Below the pieces are notes generated by a model. That model saw nothing but the letters and a program-made list of their open reading frames with translations. It was not told the DNA's origin and made no database searches. A DNA stretch of 64,000 bases, taken from assembly GCF_021602585.1 (NCBI RefSeq), contig NZ_BQIP01000001.1, forward strand, positions 372,001 to 436,000, written 5' to 3'. Positions 35,726 through 44,389 of this stretch are shown here, piece by piece. Position numbers and translations under genes: made by a program. Source of the stretch: Pseudomonas faucium (GTDB lineage: Bacteria > Pseudomonadota > Gammaproteobacteria > Pseudomonadales > Pseudomonadaceae). Position 1 is the first letter of the stretch. The number at the start of each line of letters is the position of its first letter.

Positions 35726-35877
35726 TTAACCGCCTTTCTTCGAGGTTTCCTGGAGTCTCTTCGCAACCGTTGATTTGCCGTCAAGCCACGGCATCTGTGC
35801 GTGCGAGCCGATGCGTCGGCCTAAGTCGATTCACCGCCTTAAGCCTCAAGCTGCCCCGCTAATGCCTCTGCTGCTTG

Positions 35878-37860
35878 TCAAACAGCTTCCTTGATCGTCT
35901 CATCCGTTGCTTTGGCGGAACTGGATGCGACCAGGTCGAGATTGCCCTGCTCCTGAGTCGCCAGTACCTTGGCCAGCAGCGTGTCTGTAGAAAGCTTGCC
36001 GTACCTGTCTTCCAAGGTTTTCCGTAAGCGCATTAGGCGAAGGTTGGCAGTACTCACCAACGCGCCATAAGTGGTGGCCCTTACTTGACCGTAGTTACGA
36101 GACTCATCACCCACTGTTTTGGAGGTACTCACCCCGGCAGCGATCGACTGGCCAACTACCCAAGCAGTGATGAATGGAGAGCCGTTGACGTAGCCCGACG
36201 CGGCGATGTCCTGAACATACCCATCGGCCTGGTTGACTTCCTTTCGATTGAGTTTGAAGCCCCCTTTTTTGAGCTCGATAAGCAGGATGTTCTGCATCTG
36301 GGCGACTGTTGCGTCCTGGGGATCGAACTGTTCAATACCCACCAGTTGGGCAGTAGATCGATCTGGCAGTACCACAATGTCAGGCCGTTTTCGTTCGTTG
36401 ATGAACGAGGCGTCGCCATCCCCCCAGAGCTGCTTCGCCACGCTTTTCAAGGTCATGTTCGAGCAGTACTCCATCGACTCAAACTCTGGCCCGAACAACC
36501 AGCGAGATCGCAGAATGAGCGGATGCAGTGTGTGGAGTTCATCCGTCTCAGGATCCTCAGCAAGCCTAGTGATAGCTTCAATAACACTCAGCCGGCCATC
36601 AATTTCGTCGAGCACGCGTAGTGCGTCTTTGACTGACCAGTCCGCTAGGAGCGAGTCCAAACCCTCGATGTCCGTCGCAGGCAGGTTGGCCAACTTTTGA
36701 AGCAAGGATGCCCCGCTCTTGGATCTCTCCAGGTTGATCACGGCTTTCACCGCTGTAGCCAGGAACTCCGGAGAGACCATTGGATGGGCCTGCGCTATAG
36801 CTTTCGTGAACTCTGTGACTTCGAGTTGAGCGCCATGCCCCAGCGATTTGAGCTCTGATCGGTTTTGTACCAGGGCATCCTCTGAGGTGGCTTCAACAAC
36901 CTCGGCCGCCAGCTCATCCGCCACCTTGCCAATGCATTCTGCAGCAGCCTTATACAGTTCCTCGACAGCAGGTGTTGACTGAAACCCTGTCCAGTCCTGA
37001 ATCACATGCCCTTCAAAGCCTTGGGTGTCTACGATGACCTTGTAGCGCTTGGCGAACCGTGTGCGTCCATCGAAGTTTGCGACCTGGCCGATAACCCAGG
37101 AAGGATTGCCTACGAGTCGGTGCTCCACCCAAAACGCTACGCCTTGGTGGATAGAAGAATGGTTCTGTTGCGTGGAGTCAATGACGATGACTTTTGCGGT
37201 GCGCCCATCACTCAGATCCAGCTTGTGGGTGCGAGCATGCTGCTCAAGTTTTGCCAGGGTCAAAGGGGTGCCATTGACTCGAATCTGAAATCCTGGGTCA
37301 TGGATGAAACGTGCAGCAAGAACCGTGATGATCTCTTTCACGTCCGGCAACTTGCGGGTTACCGACACGGATAGCCGCGTCCCCGAACCTTCTCGTTCAG
37401 CGAACTCCTCCGAGCGCACCACGAAAGGACTTGGGCCGGACTCAGTACCCACGATGAAGGTACTGAGCTTGCCGTCGCGCCAGGTTTCTACCTGGTACTG
37501 ATCTCCGAAGCACAGAAGACCGTGCCGACCAACACCATTGCGGCCGTACGCTTTCCTGAATTTGGCGTTTTTGCCCTTTGGGAATTCAACCTTGAAGCTC
37601 TGATGCTTGAGGCGATTGTACCGTAGCGTCATCCAGCGCTTGCTGAATTGCTGAGCTGACATACCGTGGCCGTCATCAACCACTGTCAGGGTGCCACCCG
37701 GCTCAGTGGGTAAAATCAAGTCCACCTTGCTCGCGCCAGCATCCCACGCATTTGCTACAAGCTCTGTGAGAGCCACCTGCGGCACATGCGCGACGGGGCC
37801 CAGCTCACGGAGAAGATAATCCTCCTCAAACAGTGAGAGGTGCCGGTTTTGATCGGTCAT
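35878..37860 (-). CDS. GHKL-type (MutL/Hsp90/MORC-like) ATPase
   Basis: About 660 residues from MTDQNRHLSLFEEDYLLREL (37860). The Bergerat fold is clear: N-box TELVANAWDAGAS (E33, N37), G1 DDGHGM (62-67), and G2 YGRNGVGRHGLLCFG. The C-terminal 250 residues include WLFGPEFESMEYCSNM and LLIELKKGGFKLNRKEVNQA, where the E-x-K core with an upstream Asp (RPDIVVLPD) looks like a PD-(D/E)xK nuclease domain. An ATP-gated nuclease with this layout fits a conflict-system effector. It overlaps nothing and converges on the KAP gene. Confidence 0.8.
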   Translation of the reverse strand: MTDQNRHLSLFEEDYLLRELGPVAHVPQVALTELVANAWDAGASKVDLILPTEPGGTLTVVDDGHGMSAQQFSKRWMTLRYNRLKHQSFKVEFPKGKNAKFRKAYGRNGVGRHGLLCFGDQYQVETWRDGKLSTFIVGTESGPSPFVVRSEEFAEREGSGTRLSVSVTRKLPDVKEIITVLAARFIHDPGFQIRVNGTPLTLAKLEQHARTHKLDLSDGRTAKVIVIDSTQQNHSSIHQGVAFWVEHRLVGNPSWVIGQVANFDGRTRFAKRYKVIVDTQGFEGHVIQDWTGFQSTPAVEELYKAAAECIGKVADELAAEVVEATSEDALVQNRSELKSLGHGAQLEVTEFTKAIAQAHPMVSPEFLATAVKAVINLERSKSGASLLQKLANLPATDIEGLDSLLADWSVKDALRVLDEIDGRLSVIEAITRLAEDPETDELHTLHPLILRSRWLFGPEFESMEYCSNMTLKSVAKQLWGDGDASFINERKRPDIVVLPDRSTAQLVGIEQFDPQDATVAQMQNILLIELKKGGFKLNRKEVNQADGYVQDIAASGYVNGSPFITAWVVGQSIAAGVSTSKTVGDESRNYGQVRATTYGALVSTANLRLMRLRKTLEDRYGKLSTDTLLAKVLATQEQGNLDLVASSSAKATDETIKEAV

Positions 37861-37977
37861 CGATTCCCTCCATGGATAGGTGCTCACTGGCCAATTGCCA
37901 GATCGGAGCAAATTTTAGCAATCCTACCTGAATGGGTTAATTTGCTGAATCCGAACGGTTTCCGTTTTGATGCAAAC

Positions 37978-38814
37978 TCACCCGTCCTGTGGCTCGCTCT
38001 CTTTCTTGTTGCTATTCCAGCGGAAGCTGAGTCTGTCATCTACGTTCATGACCCAGAGCCCTGACCAGATTGCCAGCCAGAATTGCGCCGTCACAAAGAA
38101 TGGCATGGCCATTAGCTGACCAAAGGCTTGCAATGCAGGGCGGATGCTGACTTTCCGTTTTAGGTGAGCAGAGGGTGAGTAAACCCGGTACTCAGGTAGG
38201 CCGAATCTGAAGCGCCAGTAAAGTGCGATTTCGCTTTTGGCAAATTTGATCGCATTGCAATTCCACCGTTTTCCCCAACGGAATCTCCACTCATCGTTCA
38301 GGAGCCAGCTCTGGGTCATATAGGACTGTACGGAATCCTGAGCAGGTAACACAGTACCCGTTGATTGCTGGATCACACACTGTCGCAACTGAATCTCCTC
38401 GACCGAAAATGCAATGCCGTACTCCTCACCGCCCACGAATGCCTGAACGGGGATATTTGTGAGGTTCCAGACAATGGGACGTTGGTCTACGTCGCATACC
38501 GATACTTTTTCCTGATAGCGAATGCCTGCGCCGATCGCCTCAAAATACAAGTCAACGTTAGCAAGGCTCTCCCCAGTAGAGCGGAGTGCTAGACGGGAGA
38601 TCCGTGGTTCCGGATCTGCAAGCATCGCAAGGCGTACTGAGTACTCCAAATGTTTTCCCAAAGGTTCCCACCGTGCGCCCAGGCGGTGGCGTATAGCCCA
38701 TTTTTTATGGGACGCGGCATAGGTTTTGTACAGCAAAGCCTTGGTAACTCGCTGCCATATCCAGCCTGCAGCCTTTGCGACGAAATTAAACGGAACTGGG
38801 ATATCCAAGCACAA
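37978..38814 (-). CDS. Hypothetical protein with C-terminal hydrophobic segment
   Basis: 278 residues, start TTG at 38814 (no better start nearby), so the N-terminus is uncertain. The N-terminal stretch NFVAKAAGWIWQRVTKALLY is amphipathic. The middle is beta-rich (RISRLALRSTGESLANVDLY), resembling an Ig-like or lipid-facing sheet. Near the C-terminus AMPFFVTAQFWLAIWSGLWV is likely one membrane helix, followed by a charged tail (RWNSNKKESEPQDG). It lies upstream of the GHKL ATPase on the same strand with a 117-base gap, so co-transcription is possible. No known family recognised. Confidence 0.55.
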   Translation of the reverse strand: MCLDIPVPFNFVAKAAGWIWQRVTKALLYKTYAASHKKWAIRHRLGARWEPLGKHLEYSVRLAMLADPEPRISRLALRSTGESLANVDLYFEAIGAGIRYQEKVSVCDVDQRPIVWNLTNIPVQAFVGGEEYGIAFSVEEIQLRQCVIQQSTGTVLPAQDSVQSYMTQSWLLNDEWRFRWGKRWNCNAIKFAKSEIALYWRFRFGLPEYRVYSPSAHLKRKVSIRPALQAFGQLMAMPFFVTAQFWLAIWSGLWVMNVDDRLSFRWNSNKKESEPQDG

Positions 38815-39049
38815 CTCCTGACGTCATTGCACAACCAAACGGTATGGATGCGGATCTTCGAGTAGCTGCGCAGTAGTCACCCGTGACAAACCGCCTGAGC
38901 TTGGCACCACAGTAAGCTATGGAAAGCCGCTGATCGAGAGTCATAGCTGGCATAGTATTAAGCTCAGAGAGACTCAAATGCCCGACGAGTGTCTGGAGTA
39001 CATTTGTACCCCACAATATGTTGAACGCTGCATGAGTCATGCTGACGTT

Positions 39050-40036
39050 TCAATGGCCGTTGGATTCGATTGATTGGCGTAGGGTTTGTAGTTCCGATTC
39101 AGCTTTTGCGAGCTGCGCATGCAATTGAGCTTCCCTCTGCTGTGCTGCGGTGGCATCGGAGCGGGCTTCGCTACCCTCTTTGGTCTTGACTTCGAGCTGG
39201 TGCGCCAGCAGCTCCTTGGCACCTTCCGCGCGAGCAGTAGCAGCATTAGCGATGCCTAAGTCGCCCCTCAGATGTTCGATAGCATCGTGATGCTGATGAG
39301 CCTCCTTGGCATGCTGGCGGTTTTCGGCAATCAAGCGTTCGTTGTCGCGGATCATACGGGTGGCTTCTTCCTGCTTAACCATCAGCGTCTGCTGGAGGAC
39401 GGTCACCTCCTGCTGCATCTGGTAGATCTGAGACTCATGGCGGTTTAGATCTTGGTCGCGCTGCTCTTTAACCGCGACGCGGTAATGCTCAAGGGCTTCC
39501 CTAGCATGAGCGTGCTTCTCCTCTAGGGATTGAATCTGCGCGTCCTTCTCCTGCACACGAACCTCAAGATCGCTGCAGCTTTGGCTGATCCGGGCGTTGC
39601 GGGTGATCTCGGTTTGAAGACTGGATTGGACGGTTCTCAGCTCTTCGTCCTGACTTTGCAGGGCTGATTGCAGTTTGGTGATCTCCATTTGAGCCTGTTC
39701 TAGGTGGCCCTGAAGTGTACTGCCTTCGGCCTTCATAGCTTTGCGTTCGAGTTCAAATTCCGCGCGCTCATGCGCGAGAGCCTCGTTCCCCTCCTCCAAT
39801 AACCGCTCGAGCATCTTGCCAACCAATTCAGTGAGCTCATCGCTTAGACGCGAAGGTGAAGCCGATGGACGGGGATCATGTGACTCAATCTCCTTTAAAT
39901 AGCGCTGAATTGTCGTCTTTGAGCCTGTATTTCCAAGCTCAATACGAATGGCGTCGATGCTAGGGTTTTGTCCTCTAGACAGCAGCGCCTCGCGAGCTTT
40001 GCGCACCAGTGCCAGGTTAATGCCGCCTCTAGCCAT
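39050..40036 (-). CDS. kfrA: KfrA family DNA-binding coiled-coil protein
   Basis: 328 residues from MARGGINLALVRKAREALLS (40036); the longer open frame runs through the AT-rich promoter. Residues 6-60 form the KfrA N-domain (IRIELGNTGSKTTIQRYLKE). From about 85 to the end it is an almost unbroken Glu/Gln/Ala-rich coiled coil (LEEKHAHAREALEHYRVAVK, TLMVKQEEATRMIRDNERLI). KfrA represses its own gene and forms bundles that aid plasmid or element maintenance. A perfect TTACATGTAA palindrome lies just upstream. It suggests an ICE- or plasmid-derived block. Confidence 0.88.
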   Translation of the reverse strand: MARGGINLALVRKAREALLSRGQNPSIDAIRIELGNTGSKTTIQRYLKEIESHDPRPSASPSRLSDELTELVGKMLERLLEEGNEALAHERAEFELERKAMKAEGSTLQGHLEQAQMEITKLQSALQSQDEELRTVQSSLQTEITRNARISQSCSDLEVRVQEKDAQIQSLEEKHAHAREALEHYRVAVKEQRDQDLNRHESQIYQMQQEVTVLQQTLMVKQEEATRMIRDNERLIAENRQHAKEAHQHHDAIEHLRGDLGIANAATARAEGAKELLAHQLEVKTKEGSEARSDATAAQQREAQLHAQLAKAESELQTLRQSIESNGH

Positions 40037-40063
40037 TTCAACTCCTACGATTTCGTACTGTTT

Positions 40064-40084
40064 TACGTTACATGTAATTACATA
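40064..40084 (-). promoter_or_regulatory. Putative KfrA operator
   Basis: The palindrome TTACATGTAA (40068-40077) is flanked by further TTAC units on both sides, 31 bases before the kfrA start in an AT-rich segment. Autorepression through promoter repeats is known for KfrA; binding here is inferred. Confidence 0.5.
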
Positions 40085-40241
40085 GCATCTTATCATAATT
40101 AGAATGAAGAATATTATGAAATTCTGGCAAGACATAATCGAGGTTTATGGCTTGTCAGGCTTGTGAGCGGGGGTAAAATGGCCAGTAAGTCGGTACAAAT
40201 GGCAAAAGAGAGGCACCGATGGCTCAAAACGGGGAAAAGAC

Positions 40242-41183
40242 GTGGTTGATGTGGTTAACAAGGCAGATAAGTACTTGGAGGCGAGCGTTCGAGAGAACAC
40301 GTCGAAGAGCTATGCAGCCGCCCTCTCCCACTTCGAAGTGACCTGGGGCGGTTTCCTCCCCACCACGACTGAGTCAGTCGTGCGATACATCGCCGAGTAC
40401 GCTGATCAGCTTGCGCTCAGCACGCTTAAGCAGCGATTGGCTGCGCTCGCCAACTGGCATCAAAGCAACGGCTTCCCGGATCCGACCAAGGCCCCCAAAG
40501 TTAGGCAGTTGCTTAAAGGCATCCGAGCACTGCATCCGGTACAGCAGAAGCAAGCCGCCCCTCTCCCTCTACTGCAGCTCGAGAAAGCAGTGACTCACCT
40601 TGAAGACCTGGTTGCTCAGGCGAGAGCCGCCGGCGACATGGCTGCCCTGCTGAAAGCGACACGGGATATTGCATTGCTCACAATTGGTTTTTGGCGGGGC
40701 TTCCGTGGAGATGAGCTGTCCAGGCTGACGGTCGAAAACACTCATGCCGAACGCTATGTAGGTATCAGGTTCTACCTGGGATCCAGTAAAGGAGATCGTC
40801 AGAACGTTGGGCGCGAGTACAGGACGCCATCGCTGAGCAAGCTTTGCCCCGTAGAGGCGTATATGAACTGGATTGAGGTCGCCGGCATAACCGGTGGGGC
40901 TGTGTTCCGCGGAATCGATCGCTGGGGAAATATCAGTGATCGTCCGATCGCCGCACATAGCTTGATCCCTCTCCTCCGCGGCACCTTGGAGCGCTGCGGC
41001 TTGCCATCTCAAATCTATAGCGCCCACTCGATCCGGCGAGGGTTTGCCACGTGGGCAGCAAGCTCAGGCTGGGACATCAAGACGCTCATGGAATACGTGG
41101 GGTGGAGTGACATGAAGTCAGCACTGCGCTACGTGGAGCCCGCACAACAATTCGGTGGACTCATTAGAAAGCTGGAGCGATGA
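40242..41183 (+). CDS. Tyrosine recombinase/integrase
   Basis: 313 residues. The core-binding domain contains NTSKSYAAALSHFEVTWGGF. The catalytic domain has Arg in GFWRGFRGDELSRL, the HSIRRGFATWAASSG box (H-x-x-R), Trp/His-box GWSDMKSALRYVEP with Tyr as nucleophile, and a beta-strand Lys region (YLGSSKGDRQN). The start is GTG 40242, the first in frame. It diverges from kfrA. It is about as complete as the 18861 integrase but only distantly similar, so the island contains at least two independent integration events. Confidence 0.85.
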   Translation: MVDVVNKADKYLEASVRENTSKSYAAALSHFEVTWGGFLPTTTESVVRYIAEYADQLALSTLKQRLAALANWHQSNGFPDPTKAPKVRQLLKGIRALHPVQQKQAAPLPLLQLEKAVTHLEDLVAQARAAGDMAALLKATRDIALLTIGFWRGFRGDELSRLTVENTHAERYVGIRFYLGSSKGDRQNVGREYRTPSLSKLCPVEAYMNWIEVAGITGGAVFRGIDRWGNISDRPIAAHSLIPLLRGTLERCGLPSQIYSAHSIRRGFATWAASSGWDIKTLMEYVGWSDMKSALRYVEPAQQFGGLIRKLER

Positions 41184-41430
41184 GGTGGCTGGATCTGGCG
41201 GGCAGCCCGCCTCCATTCGGCTTGGCTGCACCGCGTGCCATTTCAGCGGCAGGGACGAGACAGCCTGATTGCTAGCACCTCGCCGCTGAGCGTCTGATTA
41301 ACCTTATGCACAATGAGGCTTCGGTTCCATGAATGCAGGTACCAGTTAGAGATGGACTAGGTTGCCTGCATGCACTCTGCCCCAAGCCGCTGAACACACG
41401 CCCTGAAAAAACCAGGGCGTGTACAGATGG

Positions 41431-42663
41431 TCAGAAAATCTTATCGTCATCATGGGCCGCGTCGAAGCCAGACAGATCAACGTCGAATGCTTTGTCGAGC
41501 CGCAAAAGCGTTCGATCATTAGGCGCATCCCCAGCGTCGATACACCCTGTCGCATCAGCAAAAATAACGATCGCCTTGTCCCCAGTCTTTGAGCTCGGGT
41601 AGATGATGCCGTCAATTTGATGATCATCGTCGGTGCGGTAAACGTGCCGGAAATACTCAGTCACGACTTGGGTCGGAACATAATCCGCGTGGGCACGATC
41701 GCTTCGCTCGATCGGCTTGGTGAAATCCTCGACGAAGTCTCGCATGAAGCTGAAGTATGGCCTGAGTGTTTGCAGTTCAGGATCGAAAAGGCTAGGCACA
41801 AAAAAAGTTCGGGATAGGTCAACGATCCGGAGATCTCTGATAGGCGAAAATTCGCCGGTCGCTGCCTTCTTTAGGGCTCCACCAGCAGGATCGTAGGTTT
41901 CACGAATAGCTGTGTCTTGATCGAACGCACCGTAGAACATGGGTATACCGACGGGGCTCATCCGGTTCGGCATAGTCGCGTGCGCCGCTGGTGGCGGCCC
42001 AAGTTCACTAGATCGGATGAGTTGAGTTTCAGGATCGACGATGCGAACGCGAAAGATCGGCTGGCCCGCGGGCACTGTTCCAATCAGGTCGAGCTTTTTG
42101 GCCACGCTCCCCAGCGTTTCAAGAATGTCGACCGGGTTCATCTCATCGTGCTGGTCAGCCGCATACGAGGTGTTCACAGCTTTGTAAAACACAAATCGTG
42201 CCGTGCGAATGATGAAATTACTAAAGCTCTGCCAACCGTAAACCAGAGTTCGATCTATAGGTAATGAATAGGGGTCTCTCTCGCACCATGCCACATCGTA
42301 TATGGATCCAGCGAGAGTATTGAACACCTCTTCCGAGCATTCGGGGCCAAAGTTGTAGAGAAGCTCCCAGGTGCCGTAAACCCGCCCCTGCCATCCTCCT
42401 TCCCGGGTTTCGTAGGCAAGCCCCTCGTTTGCAGCGTCGCCCCACTCTAATGAGAGGCTAGTGACAACGTGCTCGATCACATCATTCATGTCAGCGACGC
42501 GTCGGTTTTCATCGCAATAGCTGCAAGCTCCTCGCACCGATCTTTTCCTGATGAAGTCTTTGAGACCGTCATCTTCGATGCAGCGTAAGCATACGAACGT
42601 GTCCTCGACTCGTGAGAAACCCCGCTCCATGTCCTCTTCCATCATTCTCTTGACTCCGCCCAT
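41431..42663 (-). CDS. HEPN/RES N-terminal domain plus RES domain protein
   Basis: 410 residues. The N-terminus (MGGVKRMMEEDMERGFS, then VCLRCIEDDGLKDFI and CSYCDE) matches the HEPN/RES N-terminal domain with a CxxC/CxxC zinc site. The C-terminal RES domain has QPIFRVRI, NRMSPVGIPMFYGAFDQDTA and EYFRHVYRTDDDHQIDGIIY. RES domains are ADP-ribosyl- or NAD-phosphorylase-like and act as toxins with Xre/MbcA antitoxins. No antitoxin is adjacent; the orphan DUF2384 protein lies 20 kb away. This long form often occurs alone in accessory regions and may be a self-restrained abortive-infection toxin. Confidence 0.8.
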   Translation of the reverse strand: MGGVKRMMEEDMERGFSRVEDTFVCLRCIEDDGLKDFIRKRSVRGACSYCDENRRVADMNDVIEHVVTSLSLEWGDAANEGLAYETREGGWQGRVYGTWELLYNFGPECSEEVFNTLAGSIYDVAWCERDPYSLPIDRTLVYGWQSFSNFIIRTARFVFYKAVNTSYAADQHDEMNPVDILETLGSVAKKLDLIGTVPAGQPIFRVRIVDPETQLIRSSELGPPPAAHATMPNRMSPVGIPMFYGAFDQDTAIRETYDPAGGALKKAATGEFSPIRDLRIVDLSRTFFVPSLFDPELQTLRPYFSFMRDFVEDFTKPIERSDRAHADYVPTQVVTEYFRHVYRTDDDHQIDGIIYPSSKTGDKAIVIFADATGCIDAGDAPNDRTLLRLDKAFDVDLSGFDAAHDDDKIF

Positions 42664-42762
42664 ACCAAGGCCTCCCCATGCTCAACAAAATACAGGATCA
42701 AAAATTTTCGGGACATTGGGGTGACATAGCACCTTTAGCGACCAACCATTAGGGTCATGCCG

Positions 42763-43443
42763 TCACGAATAGCACATGGTCAAGGGAGCCGGGGCAGGAG
42801 TACCCATCAGCTTTGTGATTTCCTCGACGCCCCAGGCACCGACCGGCCACATCACTTGGAGCACTAGGAGAATCGTGAAGGTCAAGAAGGCCCGAAGCAG
42901 GTACTCATGGGTCATTTTGATGCCGGTCACCTTTTCGTTGACCAGCGAGTAGTTAAGGAGAACGGCGCGGGCAAGCTGTTTGGCTAAGCTCGCTTTAGGC
43001 GCCCCTTCCTTCCAGGTATTAGCTAGCTCACCTGGGCCTAACTGAGCGAACCCGGCGACTTTCAGCGTGCTAAACGCCCAAGCTCCTGCACGTAGCAGGA
43101 AGGCCACTGCGAATCCGAAAAGGACGAGGCCAATGCAGCCTAGCCACTTGCTCGACTTGTCACTCCACAGCGTGGGCAATAGCGAGGCTAAGACGGGTAT
43201 GAGTGCCGTGATTGCCGCCAGGTAAATACCCGCCTTAGCGTCAGCACCCTTGCGGCGGTCAACCTCTGCATCGAAAAGACGCCGTGACTCGTCCAGCACC
43301 ACGTCGCTGTCTGTCGTCCAATCACCCTCTCGAACAGATGCAGCAATCCCCTCCTTCCATTCCGCATCCTCGGCCTGCTGAGCAGGTGATAATGTGTTGA
43401 GGGTCGGCCACACCCAATGGAGCCAGCCCTTAAACTGGAGCAA
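42763..43443 (-). CDS. Three-helix membrane protein of the graspetide operon
   Basis: 226 residues. A soluble N-terminal part contains DESRRLFDAEVDRRKGADAK, a charged helix leading directly into a first membrane helix (about 70-92). Two more follow at about 100-124 and 182-204. The charged-helix-then-KAG pattern resembles SLATT/Pycsar-type membrane proteins, but homology is not certain. Its start overlaps the ATP-grasp gene end by 14 bases, so it is co-translated with the RiPP genes. Export, immunity or membrane targeting of the product are all possible. No ABC exporter or protease gene is nearby. Confidence 0.72.
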   Translation of the reverse strand: MLQFKGWLHWVWPTLNTLSPAQQAEDAEWKEGIAASVREGDWTTDSDVVLDESRRLFDAEVDRRKGADAKAGIYLAAITALIPVLASLLPTLWSDKSSKWLGCIGLVLFGFAVAFLLRAGAWAFSTLKVAGFAQLGPGELANTWKEGAPKASLAKQLARAVLLNYSLVNEKVTGIKMTHEYLLRAFLTFTILLVLQVMWPVGAWGVEEITKLMGTPAPAPLTMCYS

Positions 43444-44389
43444 TTGCGTTCCCCGTCAACTCGTCTACGATCGCTGCTGCAATAGGGTAACCCGTTAGAT
43501 TCTCAATCCAGGCCCACTGCCCGTTCGGGTTGATCTCCAAGAACCACAATTTGCCTGACCGATCGCAAACCATATCGATTGCGCCGTAACGAAGGCCTAG
43601 GCGCTGTACGAGCTTCACGCACTGACGTTGAACACGTCGCTCAAGAACAATCTTCTCGTGGCGAAGATCAGGACGACTACCCTTGCGCCAGTCTGTGCTC
43701 GTTTCCTCGTTATCTTGCGACCAGATCGCCGTCGCAAAAACCTGCTCGCCTACGACAGTCACTCGGACATCGTATTGTTTCAAGATCTCTGATTGCACAA
43801 TGAATGGTGTCAGTCTGATCGCTTCCGCTTGATCATCCTCAATCTCAGCGAGTCGAGAGGTGAAGATGACGCGCTCCGCCTCGCCTGCTAACACCGCTTG
43901 GCGAAGAGGCTTACCAATCACCTGGCCGAGGGCAGAGATTGCCCTGGCACATGAGATGTCGTTCGTTATAAATGCCTGAGGTACGTGGAAGCCAAGCTCC
44001 TGGGCGAGAACGAGCTGCATCGGCTTGTCCTCAGCCATGAAGATCTTGATAGGTGAGTTCAGCCACCGGCCTTCCAAGCGGGAGTAAAGGCTTTTGAGGA
44101 AGCTACTCCACTCCGCTTCGATGTAGGCCCGCTCTCCAGGATCCGTTACCGTGTCCGGTACGACTGGAGCTCCCGGCCTGCGGAAATAAGCTCCTGTTAT
44201 CTGCGGCCCACGGACAACTTCCCCGTCCAGCGAAATAGACCAGGCGTCCCGGGGAAAGCCGCCCATAGAACACAACGCTTGGGGCAATTGCTCGGTATTT
44301 AGTCGGACAAAAGGCTGGCCACGTCGATGGAGCTCAGCAACCACGTAATCCATCGTGATGTCACGACGATTTGTCACCAACAGCAACAT
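43430..44389 (-). CDS. MvdC/MvdD-like ATP-grasp RiPP macrocyclase
   Basis: 319 residues of the ATP-grasp ligase type that modifies graspetides. N-domain starts LLLVTNRRDITMDYVVAEL. Then come GAYFRRPGAPVVPD, typical of the family, a central nucleotide-binding region (PFIVQSEILKQYDVRVTVVG) and the metal-binding end IDMVCDRSGKLWFLEINPNG, followed by QWAWIE. The EINPNGQW signature is diagnostic for this family. It would couple ATP to ester or amide bonds between Thr/Lys and Glu/Asp side chains of the precursor encoded directly upstream. The start ATG overlaps the precursor's last codons by 16 bases, so translation is coupled. Confidence 0.85.
   Translation of the reverse strand: MLLLVTNRRDITMDYVVAELHRRGQPFVRLNTEQLPQALCSMGGFPRDAWSISLDGEVVRGPQITGAYFRRPGAPVVPDTVTDPGERAYIEAEWSSFLKSLYSRLEGRWLNSPIKIFMAEDKPMQLVLAQELGFHVPQAFITNDISCARAISALGQVIGKPLRQAVLAGEAERVIFTSRLAEIEDDQAEAIRLTPFIVQSEILKQYDVRVTVVGEQVFATAIWSQDNEETSTDWRKGSRPDLRHEKIVLERRVQRQCVKLVQRLGLRYGAIDMVCDRSGKLWFLEINPNGQWAWIENLTGYPIAAAIVDELTGNAIAPV

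Noticed and set aside
38786-39040. 84-codon minus-strand frame between kfrA and the 37978 gene
   Set aside because: It fits the gap, but its composition is not convincingly protein-like and its end overlaps the next gene's start; no ribosome-binding site was evident.
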